From NCBI GenBank assembly GCA_963402885.1, contig OY727103.1, positions 11,868,085 through 11,932,084 on the forward strand: DNA of 64,000 bases, given 5' to 3'. The translations under genes and the position numbers were made by a program. Below the pieces are notes generated by a model, which worked only from the letters and a program-made list of their open reading frames with translations, made no database searches and had not been told where the DNA came from. Below are positions 1 through 13,701 of this stretch, one piece after another (position 1 is the first letter of the stretch; each line of letters begins with the position of its first letter). The DNA is from Antedon bifida. Lineage: Eukaryota > Echinodermata > Crinoidea > Comatulida > Antedonidae.

Positions 1-558
1 TTATTTACTGTACATAGATATCAAGGCCACAGCCCCTCTTAAACACAGAATCATTTACTGTACATAGATAACAAGGCTACAGCCCCTCTTAAACACATAA
101 TTATTTACTGTACATAGATAACAAGGCCACAGCCCCTCTTAAACACAGAATCATTTACTGTACATAGATAACAAGGCTACAGCCCATCTTAAACACAGAA
201 TCATTTACTGTACATAGATAACAAGGCTACAGCCCCTCTTAAACACAGAATCATTTACTGTACATAGATAACAAGGCTACAGCCCCTCTTAAACACAAAA
301 TTATTTACTGTACATAGATATCAAGGCCACAGCCCCTCTTAAACACAGAATCATTTACTGTACATAGATAACAAGGCCACAGCCCCTCTTAAACACATAA
401 TTATTTACTGTACATAGATAACAAGGCTACAGCCCCTCTTAAACACAGAATCATTTACTGTACATAGATAACAAGGCTACAGCCCCTCTTAAACACATAA
501 TTATTTAATGTACATAGATAACAAGGCCACAGTCCCTCTTAAACACATAATCATTTAC
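1..558. repeat. 50-bp tandem repeat, about 11 copies
   Basis: About eleven head-to-tail copies of a 50-bp unit starting with TTATTTACTGTACATAGATA, diverging at a few positions. It lies beyond the last visible exon of the SUR-like gene, so it is probably intronic. It touches the window edge, so its true length is unknown. Confidence 0.95.
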
Positions 559-806
559 AAATAAACAATTAGTTTATTCTTTGAACCTAAATTACAGTAT
601 ATATTAAAAGAAAACAAACTAACCACAAGTGTTACAAGAAGGGGTGATGCAATGGTTGTTGTAGCTGAAATATGAAAATAATAGTTTTAACATTTTTACA
701 ACTGAATGAATTTGTTGGTGTTAATAAACTTCAATTGAAACAAAAACAATATAATCATTGATGATTTCTCCACATGATGTATTATATCTATTTCATTACA
801 GTAAAC

Positions 807-3800
807 AATATTCATACTTAAAGCAGAACTCCAGAGGGAGCCCTTCATCCTGACATGAACTTCGTTGGCTCGTGCTTCTTTAATGTTGCGTAAAAACAGG
901 TCTTCCCATCCATATAACTTTATTAATTTGATTCCTTGTAACATTTCGTTGATCCTCTTCAAACGTTCATCAGAATTTGCCTAAAATACAACATTTAAAA
1001 GACAGACAATATTACAAGCATTTTTACTTGACAAACATAGTAAATATAAAACATATGCAAATTAGCTTACCATTATTATTTTCTGGAAACCAGCCAGTAT
1101 ACCAGCAATCACAGTCTGTAATGGCATTGTAACAAAGAACACACAAAAACCAACTAATGCAGAGTAACCCAATGTCTTGTATAAGATATAAAGTGATATA
1201 CCAAGCTGTAAAATAAACACACAAAAACCAACTAATGCAGAGTAACCCAATGTCTTGTATAAGATATAAAGTGATATACAAAGCTGCAAAATAAACATTG
1301 TTATTGTTTAGTGAAATATGCACAATTATACATTACATTAAAATGCCTGCAATGTTACATATAACCTCACTTACGAGATGAAAACATGAAGAGTATAAGA
1401 TACCATTATAAATATAGTGGTAATAGTTAGTTATAATTATAATGAATCCAGGTAAACACAGTTATTGAACCATATATAATGGATCCACTGTAATGAGTTA
1501 ATAACATCAAGTTATTAAAGACTTACCTGATAGGGAATAGACCATATATAATGGATCCACTGGAATGAGTTGAGCAAATTCATAGCATCAACAGACATCA
1601 AATTTGTTATTTGTCCCATTGTCATTGAGCCTCCAGTCATTGTCCATGTTGATAAATTCAAAGCTTTGTCATATACACTTGCCTGTCAACAAAAAGCAAG
1701 TGATTAGTCAATTAAGTTTCAACTTAGTTCATTTAGATATCATTTGATAGTCAACTGACTTACCTGAATAGCTGCCCTTAAATGAATACTTTCAATGATA
1801 ACAATTTGATAATGTGATTGTAAACACAAGGACTTCAAGACAGATGCAAAGAAAATGATAACTAGTAGAACATAACCATTTTGAAGAAAAACATCAACAG
1901 TCACATAATCCTCCCTTTGCTACAAAAAAGAATAAAATTAAATTATTTTACAGTTACATACAGTGTAGAAACATAAGGGGTGTCTCAACAGTTGTAACAA
2001 GCAATTATAGAAATTTATAAATGAATATTATAATTATTTTACTGCTTTGTGTAATCTTGTCATACTTACTGGTTTTGCTTCTAAGCCAGTAACATACAAG
2101 AGTAGGTACTTAAGGGCAATTGGACCTACAAAACTTAAAGAATCTCCACATAATTTAAGTCCACCAGCCATCCCTAATCTCAACCCAAAGACCTTGATGA
2201 ACACACGATACAGGTTAATTTCCACACCTTTCGCCAGTGCTCTCTCCTGAAAAATTGATACAATTATACTTTGCAATCGTTCCATCATCATAACTATATA
2301 CTTAATTGTTCCACATATAGAAACATACACAGAAATCTTTGGATTTTTACAAATAAATCAATAACAAATTCACAATTATGTATTCGAAAACACAATAAAT
2401 ATTCATATCATAAAACCAGGCACAAGAGTGAATACAATGGGGTTCTAGACAAATATAAAACAACCAATTTATCACTTTTCTCTAAATCTGAAAATGTTTA
2501 CAAATCTACAAATCAACAAATACCGTAATAATTATTAACTATTCTAAAATGATTTCCAATCTGACCTTTGATCTAGTTACTCGTTGAACCACCATTAATT
2601 ACAATATCAATAATGAATTGTCAATCAAAAGGGTTGTGGTCAAATCGTACTGCTTCTTAACCCTAACAATACATATTAAATATCAATCAAAAAGGTCTTT
2701 GTTAAACTATGAATGAACCTGCAGTAAGATTATACACTGTTTTCAATAAAGTTTGAAGTTCAATACCATGTAAATATATCTTGTGTGAAATGTAATCAAT
2801 CAATTCTTGCAATCAAAGCAAGAAGGTTCCAGGACAACAATATATAGTAATAAAATTGAGAAAATTAGAAAGACACTAACTCGTTCTTTTTCCAAAGCTT
2901 CTTCAAAAAGCATACGATTCTGACGTGCTTTATGTGATTTGGAGAGGACACCAAGATCTTCAAGTTCAATCGGTTCTTTGTAACCTTTACGAAATAAGCC
3001 ATTTAGCCACCAATAAGTAGCAGACGACATTAATGTACAAAATCCCTGCATAAAGTGCATGTTGGGTTTCTTCAGATCACTTGGTAGCTCATCATCAGAA
3101 CAGCAAATCTAAATAAAGAAAATCAGAAAAGATATTTATTGTTTCACAAGGGCATTCAAAATTAGTTTCAAAATTTAATTTTATTCACTACTGTGCCATC
3201 AAGGACAACGCATGAACAGACAAAACAAATATAAATACATAATAGAAAAAACAAGTTAAAAATAGCAACATTTAATTAATTTATTGAAAAATACTGTACC
3301 TTGTGTAAAATGACATATATCTCCATCAAAATGTACAATGATGTAATCACAATACTTGCTATAACCAAATCATAACGCAAAACGTTAAATTCTTTCCAGT
3401 CGTCATCAATAGCATTTTCCAATGTTAACACATCGCATGCCAGCATACATAACCAATATAGGAGCAGAAGTGATATCATGAATGGCTTGTTCCAATATTC
3501 CACATGATGGTAGTATATAAAATACATTACCATGCTGATAAAACATGCAAAAGCTGGAACATACAGATATGGTTCTGTTTCTTGTTTCTCACGTACAATA
3601 ACATCTGTAATGATACCCTCACTAACTCTTGACAACTGAAGAACTAGCAGCAACACATTCAGCAACCAACGAGGCACATGTCCAGGGAATGCAATTAGGT
3701 ATTTATGATTCAGATTTTTTAGTGCAGTGAAATTTGCCAAGACAAGTAAAATGGACGAAGCTAGTATAACAAACAAAACACTGATACCCGATGAAATCAA

Positions 3801-3911
3801 CCCAATAAAACAAGCATTGTCTACTGTGTTGCTTTTGTCCCAAGTGAAGTTATCAAATGAAACATTAGCATCTTCTCCACAAAACCAGTTAAACTTTTCA
3901 ATAGCATACAT
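807..3911 (-). CDS. SUR: Sulfonylurea-receptor-like ABC transporter (ABCC8/ABCC9 type), N-terminal half
   Basis: ABCC-family protein of the SUR type, which in vertebrates is the regulatory subunit of K-ATP channels in the plasma membrane. Seven coding exons, all phase 0: 3911-3300, 3108-2881, 2246-2070, 1919-1764, 1682-1527, 1205-1071, 980-807 (546 codons). The first exon encodes a TMD0 with several hydrophobic segments and the SUR-like motif FPGHVPRWLL. The second holds the L0 linker and ATYWWLN. Later exons give the start of TMD1, ending with NEMLQGIKLIKLYGWE, which is near-identical to SUR1/SUR2 and marks the first cytoplasmic loop. The start at 3911 was chosen because a polypyrimidine acceptor at 3938 excludes the Met at 3944; MYAIEKFNWFCG then lines up with the SUR N-terminus. 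The last exon end (GTTTAC donor) is the least certain. The nucleotide-binding domains lie left of the window. SUR rather than MRP is inferred from TMD0 similarity; channel partnership cannot be seen. Confidence 0.88.
1139..1294 (-). repeat. 78-bp duplication spanning a SUR exon acceptor
   Basis: Two copies of a 78-bp unit, 1139-1216 and 1217-1294. Each holds the splice acceptor and the first 26 codons of the exon ending at 1071. The length is a multiple of three and both copies stay open, so use of the distal acceptor would insert 26 in-frame residues into a membrane segment. The single-copy reading fits the family length better. Confidence 0.85.
1466..1570 (-). repeat. 72-bp offset duplication of a SUR exon end
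   Basis: The end of the coding exon 1682-1527 (ATGGATCCACTGG on the plus strand) recurs about 72 bp further into the intron, around 1469-1498, on the other side of the donor. The intronic copy has drifted and its donor is lost. Confidence 0.7.
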
Positions 3912-3937
3912 GTTGGATTCCTGCAACCTAGAACAGT

Positions 3938-4437
3938 CTGACAAAGAAGAAACATGCTAATTATAATAATACTCTCGACAGATCTTATCAGCATCAAAAT
4001 ATTGTTTGTTAAGCATGGGATAAAATATGTCCTTCATAACAGGAAAACATTGCTAAACTTCAATGAACGTTTAATCCATAATCTAAACTAGTTGTGTAGA
4101 GGTAATTTTGTTCATATGTTTGCCATGTAGTAAAACAGAAAACCTTGCTTTGCACAATTATCTTTTTTTTTAATAGTATAAGTAACTTGGAAGTGGCATT
4201 AAGAATTACTTATTGACCAACACGGCAAAGAAAAGACTTTTATTTTACCTGGCTGTGACTTAACCAACCATCTATCTCACCACCACCTACCCAACATCCT
4301 ATCAATCCCCATCCTCCTAAGGCTAATATTTGCTGCCTACTTAGCCTAGCTAGCTAGCCTAAGCATTACATTTATTAAGAAGTACCCACACAACAGGGCC
4401 TACTAAATTATTACTAAACTAGGCCAAGGCCCCTACC
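3938..4437 (-). other. First intron of the SUR-like gene and end of a probable noncoding exon
   Basis: On the minus strand a good acceptor sits at 3938 and a strong donor (ACAG then GTAGGG) at 4437/4436. The simplest reading is a noncoding first exon ending at 4437 and a 499-bp intron. No coding potential is seen between them. Confidence 0.45.
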
Positions 4438-4439
4438 TG

Positions 4440-6300
4440 TAAATAACAGCAGAGAAAATTGCCATTCCTCGGCTAGATGGTAATGTTGTGGCTTATTTTT
4501 CGGCCAAAAAGACGCTAATCTGATCAACAAAGATAGGCTGGCCAAATGAGAGAGAGTGTTTGTTTTCTTTCTGCATGTCTACAGTTCGTGGATTAGGGAT
4601 CAGCTCAAGTATAAAAAGGCTTCCTTTAATTGAGATAGGAACCAAAGTGTGCAATCATGCGAATCGAAAGTTTATGCTCATGCGTATTCATAATTCCTCC
4701 CACCTTTTGTGTGACGTCATATACTGCGTGACCAATTAGAGCTGATCTTCAAATCACAAACAACAGAGATTAGAGAGATGACTTGACAGAAATACTAGGG
4801 ATGCCCTTCAAATCTTAGTTTACAAAGCAAACAATGTTACAATGACCTAAGCACGTTCTCAGTATTATATAGTTTTCCGTTCAGAAAGTAGCCTGTAGTA
4901 CGATAATTTACTCGTTGCATGCCTAATGCTGTTCTCATCGAATACTAATGCCCCGCTTTGAATAAACGCCTTCCTCATATGATATAATGCTTACACAATA
5001 TTAGGCTACAACACTATGTAATAGAATTCATTAAAACATTAAACACAATTTACCAAGCATTTTGATACAATTTTTAATATCAGCTAGTCTATTCGTGTAT
5101 TTCTACAAAATTAAATTAAACAAAAAATTTTAATTATAATTATGTAGACTGGCTTCGAGTACTTTTCTCTTTAGAATTTGGCCTACAAAGTTAGACACAA
5201 ATAAATCAATTTAAGTATCCATCTCATACCCACCAACTTTGTTTTGCCTGGGGGTTTTCGGGTTCTTGTATTTATTTTTATTTGTTTTTTTCATTTTCCC
5301 GGAGTCATTACATGATGAAACGTACGCCTATCATCAGTTTTACTACCAAGTACTACAACGTTTAACTGGTTTTTTTATAGCACAGTTTTCAAAATTCTAT
5401 TATGAAGTGTTATTAAAGTGGATTAGCGCCACCTATTATTGCATTGCACTGGTGGCGAGTGTGACAAGACGTTTCCCAATTTGTTTTACGTTACCTAGCA
5501 ACAATTGATCGACGACGGGCAGATGTAGACTCTCCCACATTTTGCGTGCGACTGACATGTTAAGCTTCCATTCTCTTAACCATTAATTACTGTAATATGT
5601 TAAATAGACCGTGATATAGACAACAATTAGCAAACACAATGCACTTTAAATGACAACTTAGGACACACGCTTGTCGAGGCCTAACTCATCCCCTTCCTTA
5701 GTTGTTGTTGTCGCAAAGTAAACTTTTATTTAAAATGAGATTCGACAGGACTTTGGAATATAGCACATGGCCAGAAGATATTAAGGTATGAGAACTTATA
5801 AAGTACTCGGATAGAGGTGTATATGTCTCTTGGAGTTGTTCAAAGACTGTGCTCGTCGGATATTGTTAGTAACATGGGACATCTCACGTATGTTTGTGAG
5901 ATGCAATAATACACTAATATTTAATTAGAGAGGGATTTCTGTTTAATTAAATCATGCGCCTGCGCTCTGATTAATAATATAGTGATGCAATTATCTACAA
6001 ACATAAATACATTAAATAGTATTTATCTTTAACCAATGCAAATAGAGTACAAATAATGAATCTGGATGATAATTAAAACAGAGTTAAATCAGAATAGACA
6101 GTAGCGATAATTATCCTTCTCAATCAAACTCTGCGCGTCATCATCTTGATACAGGAAATAATAGTATTCAAGTTGTATGCATTGCAGGTGCAACATCATT
6201 TCGTTCAACTATCAAATTAGAAAACGCTTTTACATTACAAAGTATACTTTGACAGCCATTTAAATGAATTTTGCGATCATAACAACACGAACAAGAAAAA
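4440..6300. other. Intergenic region between SUR-like and Roco genes
   Basis: AT-rich divergent intergenic sequence with AGGCCTA/CTAGCTAG clusters near 4340-4430. One possible orphan exon starts with ATG at 5735 and runs 17 codons (begins MRFDRTLEYS) to a clean donor (AAG then GTATGAG) at 5785. It ends in phase 0 and I found no acceptor joining it in frame to the Roco exon at 6301, so it is not placed in a gene. Nothing else is recognisable. Confidence 0.5.
4712..4719. promoter_or_regulatory. Full CRE palindrome TGACGTCA
   Basis: A perfect CREB/ATF palindrome TGACGTCA lies about 0.8 kb upstream of the SUR-like start codon, close to the inferred noncoding exon. It could serve the SUR-like promoter; only the sequence match supports this. 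Confidence 0.4.
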
Positions 6301-9300
6301 ATGTATTTTAAAGATCATATTGGATACAAAATGAAAGTAATATTTGTTGGAAAAGATGGAAGCGGAAAGTCGAGTGCAATTCGATGTATTACAGACAACG
6401 GTGAGAATGTACAATCAACGGTGACGACGACAAAAAATGACGTTCTTGCCAGTACGGAACTCTGGTTTCCATTTCAAACTAACGGTAAGTAACAATTATT
6501 TGAATGCTTCTAGATCCGATTTAACTTTATTTAAATTATTTATTCGTCTCATTGAATGAACACACAAGCATTATAAATAACAGGAAAAACATGAAACAAG
6601 GAACCGAAAGTCAAAAACAATACTGTAACTCATCTAGTAAAACGAGTAATTGTCGAAATTATCGTATACTAAAATTGATATTAATTTATATCTATATTTC
6701 AACCTGTGTTTATAATGACATAATAATGGATCAAAGCATAACAGAGGTCATTTTGAATTATTAACTGAAGAATTTATCACATAGGTCTATTTTTCTTCGA
6801 TCAATCACCCTGACGAAAAGACAATTCTTAACATTACCATCACATAATAATAACGATAAACGAATAAAACATCTGAGCCTGAAATTATATATAATGTGGG
6901 CCTAGTTGTTGCATCAGCTATGATAGTATTATATTACTCCTACTTAGATAAACTAATTAAATTCATGAACTATGATGGTTACAAGCTAGAAGCAGGTGTT
7001 TCACAAAATAAAAAGAGGCAAACATAACTAATGTATTATAACACTGACGCATATTATGTATACAGTATAATCAACAATAACCGATCTTTAGATTTAGACT
7101 TTCTATACTCTTTTGAGTTTTAACTCAGTTTAATATATTATGATTATTACAGATTCTGATTTTAACAACACATTTTCTGAGGAAGAGCAAATACTTTGCT
7201 TTGAATTGTGGAATTATTCCAGTAATAGTAAGGTAGTACCTTTCTTACATCATGTATATACAACATTTGCTTAACCCTGATTTTATTCTAGGCGCAGTAA
7301 CACGTAGAGATTGTGTCAACTTGGCTAAACCATGGCCTACAGTAAATTACGTAAAATTAGAAATGTATAGCTCTTATGAGTGTTGATTAAAACAAATTAG
7401 TAAATAGGTTTTTAAGAAATTACTTTTATTTTCTCCAGATATCTCGGAAATGTCAAGAATTGGCAATGTCAAACACGTGTGTTTACGTCATTATTTCGAA
7501 CATGGCGGAAGAGGATTCACTGAGCGGCATCATCGACAGTTTAAATGTTGTTCAAACTAAAGTAAATACACGGAATATTATTAAAGCATTTATCAATGGA
7601 CATAAACGAAAGTAAAATGTTAGTTCATTATTAAAAAATGATTATTGCCTTGTTTAGGCTCCTGGTGTTCCCGTGACGATTGTAGGCACTCATTCGGATG
7701 ACATGGTGCTTGATAAAAGGCAAGAATGGTTAAGTTCGTTGCAACAAGTTTTACAGAAATGTAAAGTGAAACAAGAAGAGAAAATAAAGGAAGAACTTGA
7801 ACATCTTCAGTAAGATTTCATTAGGTCAATATTATTTAGTGTTTAATAGAAATTGTTTTCTTCAGTAAGAAACAATAATGTACACGAGCTATATAACAAG
7901 TTGTTATTTCTTTTAACAGACAATTAAATGATACAAGTAATTCGATAAAATTATCAAGTTGGCGCCAGAATATGTCAGATTTACTAAAAGCTGTCTCAAA
8001 CATTCAAACTAATACGGTGTGTACAAGTATTACTACAGGAAAGGTAAACATTATTAAATGAATGATTATTTAAAAGTATCGTAATATAAACCAATGTATT
8101 CGTCGTAAAATTGAGAACATCTTTTAGTTTTATGTTGTATGTTTGAGAATTGAACACTTGGGTATTTCTCATATTAGGGGTTTGACGAACTACGGAGGGT
8201 AATCACAACAACAGCATTAAGTAATGGACGTTGGCTTAATTTTAAAAACAAGATGAATGAATCAACTATGAGTAAATTGTACAACGAACTTCATTCTTTA
8301 ACTACATTTGGAGTTATTCTATTGACGTTGGATAAGTTTAAAGATCTTGCACATACGTGTGACATACACAGTTGCAAGGACGTATCCACAACGTTGGAAA
8401 TCCTAAGAGAAATGGTAAGATTAAATGCAGGCTATTGGCAGTTCTTAAATAAATGTCGACATTAGGATTGTGGCAATAAATGTAATTATCATTTGATTAC
8501 AGGGAGTCGTGTCTTACTTGGCCAAACATGTTGATTTTCCGGGTAACACACCTTCATGTTTACCATCGATTATATGTATAAATCAGGCTTCTTTTCAAGA
8601 GGTACTACACTCCATCCATTTAGAAGATTGTACAAAGGCATTCAAATTTGAAAGTAAACGATTTTGGCCAAAATCAAGCAATGACAAACGACCGGATCCT
8701 CTCATACTCGTGAAAGCTATAGAAGAAATTCCTACTCAGGGAGTAATAAGAGAATGTTTATTTCCTTTAATTTTACAGGTACGTTATTTTCTCACAATCA
8801 TTTTTAATGTTTAATGTCAAATTATAAGTTCTTTGTGTGGTCAAAGTTTTTTCGTTATGTTTCAGAAATTCGACCTAACTGAGGAACAAATATTGCTGAT
8901 AATTGAATATTTAATCTCACTTGGAATTCTGGTTCCAAAAGAAGGTACTTATAACGATGATGAGGATATTCAATGTCTTCAACTTCCTCAATTTCCCGCT
9001 CTTTCCACTAAACGGTGCTATTATATCACCTGGATGGAAAACTTTCCAGATATTGAACCGGTAGGTAGACCTATATTCAACTTCCTCAATTTCCCGCTCT
9101 TTCCACTAAACGGTGCTATTATATCACCTGGAGGGAGAACTTTCCAGATATTGAACCAGTAGGTATATTCAACTTCCTCAATTTCCCGCTCTTTCCACTA
9201 AACGGTGCTAATCGCCTGGATGGAAAACTTTCCAGATATTGAACCAGTAGGTATATTCAACTTCCTCAATTTTCCTGGATGGAAAACTTTCGATATTGAA

Positions 9301-12300
9301 CCAGTAGGTATATTCAACTTCCTCAATTTCCCGCTCTTTCCACTAAACGGTGCTAATCGCCTGGATGGAAAACTTTCCAGATATTGAACCAGTAGGTATA
9401 TTCAACTTCCTCAATTTCCCGCTCTTTCCACTAAACGGTGCTAATCACCTGGATGGAAAACTTTCTAGATATTGAACCAATGAGGTATATTCAACTTCCT
9501 CAATTTCCCGCTCTTTCCACTAAACGGTGCTAATCGCCTGGATGGAAAACTTTACAGATATTGAACCAGTAGGTATATTCAACTTCCTCAATTTCCCGCT
9601 CTTTCCACTAAACGGTGCTAATCGCCTCGTTGGAAAACTTTCCAGATATTGAACCAGTAGGTATATTCAACTTCCTCAATTTCCCGCTCTTTCCACTAAA
9701 CGGTGCTAATCACCCGGATGGAGAACTTTCTATATATAAGCAGTAGGATATATTCAATCTTTACTTTGATAAATAAATAAATCTATACTTTTTGTTTGCA
9801 TTGTGTTTTGTATTTTATAGAGGCTTAACTGGACTTCGGCACTGTTTGATGGGGATTTAGAAATTGGCATACGTTACGTTTTTCCCTTTGGAATTCCTGA
9901 TGGCTTTGATGATCGTTTAATGTGTGTTTGTTGTCAGATGTGCTATAGAGGACGCTACAAGCACCACTGGAAACATGGGTTACTTGCTAAAATTGATCAG
10001 GTAAAATGGTTACAAATTAACTAACCATCATGTGAATGTTACTAAGAAACTTTTAAACAATTAATTTTACTGGTACTGTAATGATGACGCAACCATTCAA
10101 TCAGTAACCAAGTACCAGTATCAGTTTAAAATTCGATACTTGTTTCTGTAAATGATATTCTATTGGTTGCCATGCATTTGGTTTGCATGCCAATACAATT
10201 TCAATCATGGTCTAAGTAACTCTCTTGCAATCTTCCTGTGAGGAGATTAATTATTCTGCTCTTTCAACATATTCCATGATCTAAATAACTTAAATATCGT
10301 CAAGTGCTGTGCCGAGGATAGGCCATATTAACGGTATGTAACCAACTATAGTTTACTCTTTAACAAGGCCATATACATGGCTGCAGTCGCGTGCTCAAGT
10401 TAGTGTTTACCGACCAACCAACAGACCGACCGACCGACCAACCGACATAGTGAGCTGTAGCGTCGCGTTGCACGCGCCTAAAAACATAATGGGGGCGAAC
10501 GTCCATTTTAAAATGACTTGATATTCCAAATGAGTGTGTTGATACTGCTATTATAATTTAATTTTAAAACTTTTCATTTGAATTTAATTCATAATTTAAA
10601 TCCTTATGAAACTATAGACCTACTCTGAAAGACTCTCCTCAATTTGAATCATCACAACCTATAGTCTAAAAGTAATAATGAATTCAGATTTGAGTAACAC
10701 AAATTAAATATATTGTAGCGTGGTTTTTAGCCTACGGCAATCGAGTTATCGATCATAATTGTTGTGAGATTGCTATCTCTACAGCATACTAATCCATCTC
10801 GTGGACACAACTCAACAATCTACTTTGATTAATCCAAGCATGAATTGATAATAAACATGACAGTAGATTAACTTTGGTTTATGAGTAGTGCTTGTGTTTT
10901 ACAGGTTCTAATTCACCTGTCATCTCAGAAGCAGCAAGACTCTGATGAACACATAATAGTTTTTACAGGAAGAATAACTGTTGACGAAGAAGAAGGGGAA
11001 CGTAAGGCTACCAAAGTATTGTGGACACAACTTGCAATTGTTCTTCATCAAACGGAAATATATCTATCTCAGTGGCCAGGTCTACTGAGAAAGGTAAGCT
11101 AGATGTTTTACACATCCCCGTCTCCATTTTTTGTATTGATTTATTTGCTTTATACAATGTGCGTGATTGCGATTAGATTAGAAACCGATAACTATAGCAC
11201 ACACAATGAAGTAATGTTGAAGTACATTCATTTACTGCAGGTGTTTATACAACCTGGTCCATGGTACTTTGAAGGTGAAGCCCCCACTCAACCTATCCAT
11301 ATACCTCTCATCGATTGCTTTCATTTTTTGGATGAGGGGGAAAATTCATTGGAAATTTCAATAGACGAACAGTTGTTTAACGTAGACTTGCATGAACTAC
11401 TGCCTCGAACAGGTAATTTGTTTTTATTGCATAAATATGTTGTTCAACAGGGAATTTGATCTACTCTAAAACAATTATTCATTATAAGTTTGAATTTATT
11501 GTTCCGTAGGTCTAAATGTTGCGATATAAAAACACAATCGTGAAACAAATTGAGTATAAAAGACAAATTAATTGACAGGAGACAGCACCAATCCATATTT
11601 CGTAGAGGCCTATAATTATTAATTAACTACGTCACTAAAATATCTGTGTTTGCCTACCTTTTAACAACATTATTTCCACATAAGTACGTTCTTCTTGTTG
11701 ACCTTTACCATGCAATAATATTGATTTCAACTTGATTTTTATTACCTTGATGGAACAAAATCCAAAGTATCAACAATTTTGCTGATGATGCGGCTGCAAT
11801 TGAAAATGACATCATTCGACTGCATCCTGCTGTAAAATATAAATTATGATAAGGTTTATACAATTGTTTTCGAAAAAAAATCATCGGGGTTTCAAACAAA
11901 TTATTTTATACAATTTCTTTATCAATTAGATAATTTATGACTAAAGGACTTAGACAACTTTATTAAAATTAGGTAAAGTTCAAACTTGATAATAATGTTG
12001 TATACAAAATAATTCACAGATGATAACAAGTTGAATATTGTAGAATGGTTTGATTGGCTTTCTTCACTTGAAAGTGAATACTCACGAGATAGCAATACGC
12101 CGATAGAAACGTTTGATGTTGTTGGTGCTGGTCCCTTAATCGTGACCACAAAGATGGAACAACCCACAAAAAATAAAGGGACAGTTAAGTGGGATCTGCA
12201 AAGCGATAACACCAATGGCCATTTAAAAGAGCTCAGTAACGTAGAGTTTCAAACGGTAATTATTATTTCAATTTCATTTTCATATATTTTTTCATTTTCA

Positions 12301-12677
12301 TTAATAAAAATATGAACATATCATAATTTACACTATAAGCCCGTTATTAATATATCGTAAAAACATAACATGATCCATATACGCTATTGAAACAAGTGTA
12401 GGTCTATGGCAATCAATTTAATGTTTAATTGATGGAATAAATCTTTAATATAAATTGTGTTTTTTTTTACCAAATGCAGGCCGTGGCTAAATTTGTAGCT
12501 AATATCATTACACAGTCTTTTTCAAAGCTGGCATTAGAAGTGGAACAAACTAAACAAGGATCAACTCGTATTGAGGAGAAGTCTGTCTCAGTTTTAGAGA
12601 AAACATTTAATAGAAAGTCACACGGTCGACGGCTATCGAAGTCGTCAACAAAAAGCAAAACATGTGAAATACTTTGA
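6301..12677 (+). CDS. Roco family protein: degenerate Roc GTPase plus COR domain
   Basis: Thirteen exons in continuous phase give 781 residues: 6301-6484, 7153-7232, 7439-7561, 7658-7809, 7920-8043, 8178-8414, 8503-8778, 8866-9060, 9821-10000, 10905-11093, 11241-11412, 12020-12255, 12480-12677. The N-terminus is a Roc domain: P-loop GKDGSGKSS, G4-type VPVTIVGTHSD and a G5-like SITTGKG. The Walker-B/G3 position reads LWNYSSNS where Roc domains have a form like LWDFAGQ, so the catalytic Asp and Gly are gone. A COR domain follows (IRYVFPFGIPDGF, WKHGLL). There is no kinase domain and no leucine-rich repeat in this model, so it resembles short Roco proteins rather than LRRK. The first Met is near the edge of the P-loop strand and upstream exons may be missing. 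Function is unknown; nucleotide binding without normal hydrolysis is an inference from the lost G3 residues. Confidence 0.8.
8978..9740 (+). repeat. About 90-bp minisatellite copied from the end of Roco exon 8 and its donor
   Basis: Roughly eight further copies of an 88-97-bp unit follow the exon ending at 9060. Each starts with coding sequence (TTCAACTTCCTCAATTTCCC) and ends with the exon end and donor GAACCAGTAGGTA. One copy near 9255 is internally deleted. The intron therefore carries a row of duplicate splice donors. Confidence 0.92.
10362..10485 (-). mobile_element. Short dispersed element with (GTCG/GTCT)n core, copy A
   Basis: On the minus strand it reads TTTTTAG, GCGCGTG, CTCACTATGTCGG, then tetranucleotide repeats, then CACGCGACT and GGCCTTGTT. 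It lies in the Roco intron between exons 9 and 10. It is a diverged relative of copies B (13005) and C (55260). The terminal CGCGTG/CACGCG inverted match suggests a MITE. Confidence 0.75.
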
Positions 12678-13004
12678 TTGAAGGTACTAGCTACAATTGT
12701 TAACGAACCACCTGTTTATTATTGGTCTCCAAGGCGAACAATAATACGTTGTTGTCCGTGATACACTGTAGAGCTAAATGAGGCTACAGTTTACTGTTTT
12801 TTACATAATATATAAGGTAAAAACTAGGCATATTAGCATGATTATTGAGAAATCAATTTAAAAATCTATATTTCTTAGGAACACTTACAGTATGTCGACG
12901 TGTGTGCTTGATCATGAGTATTTTAAAACGTCTTGGCTCGATATCACGCACTCCTGCGATTTGTTTACAGAAGTATAGTGGGCCTAGATATTCAACAGTT
13001 ACGT

Positions 13005-13133
13005 TTTTAGTCGCGTGGACGCGACTCTATAGTTCACTATGTCGGTCGGTCGGTCTGTCTGTCGGTCTGTCTGTCGGTCTGTCTGGTATCACTATGCATT
13101 GTAGCACGCGACTTAATGGCTGTTGGCCTTGTT
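13005..13133 (+). mobile_element. Short dispersed element with (GTCG/GTCT)n core, copy B
   Basis: Starts TTTTTAGTCGCGTGGACGCG, continues with CTATAGTTCACTATGTCGG and a GTCG/GTCT microsatellite, and ends CACGCGACTTAATGGCTGTT then GGCCTTGTT. Both flanks of the microsatellite match copy C at 55260-56992 almost exactly, which defines the element. AGTCGCGTG and CACGCGACT form inverted ends. Confidence 0.8.
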
Positions 13134-13701
13134 TTAATTGTAGGCCTATATACTTCGTACTGCATGGACGGGTAAACAAACGCAAAATAAGAAATAGCAT
13201 TAGTTTAAGGTTCATCTGGATATTATTCATATACTAGTGTAAATAATAGCATAATGAAGTAGGCTTACGATGTGAAGTGTAAATGGATAAGGGCGCTCAG
13301 CAGGCGTGCACATTATTGTAAGCTACAATGTAAGATTAGTATCACTGTAACAAATATGTAAGGATAATATTAAATTATTTACTATCAGCTAATATTAAGT
13401 AGGCTAATGTCTGATATATAGTGTACGTGCGTGTTTACTTGCTTGTTGCATACATTGGACTTTACAACTCAATTGCACTCAGCAGCAGGTGTGAGTCATT
13501 GATTGGAATATTATAATATTATAATAGTTGCTATAATTACAGCGAACATTAGCTTATTATGCAAATCTTACGACTACAGTAGTCTACATGTATTTCAACG
13601 TCATTTCACATATAAGATATAAACTATAATCATATAGTACCTTTTATTCAGCTGATTAAATACTACATTTGTAACGCTTTCAAACCCATCAACATATATC
13701 T

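Noticed and set aside
5239..5508. 89-codon open frame in the SUR/Roco intergenic region
   Set aside because: Low-complexity Phe/Leu start, no recognised domain, no splice context.
5735..5785. First coding exon of the Roco gene
   Set aside because: Good start and donor, but its phase 0 end does not join any acceptor that leads in frame into the exon at 6301, so it is only mentioned, not joined.
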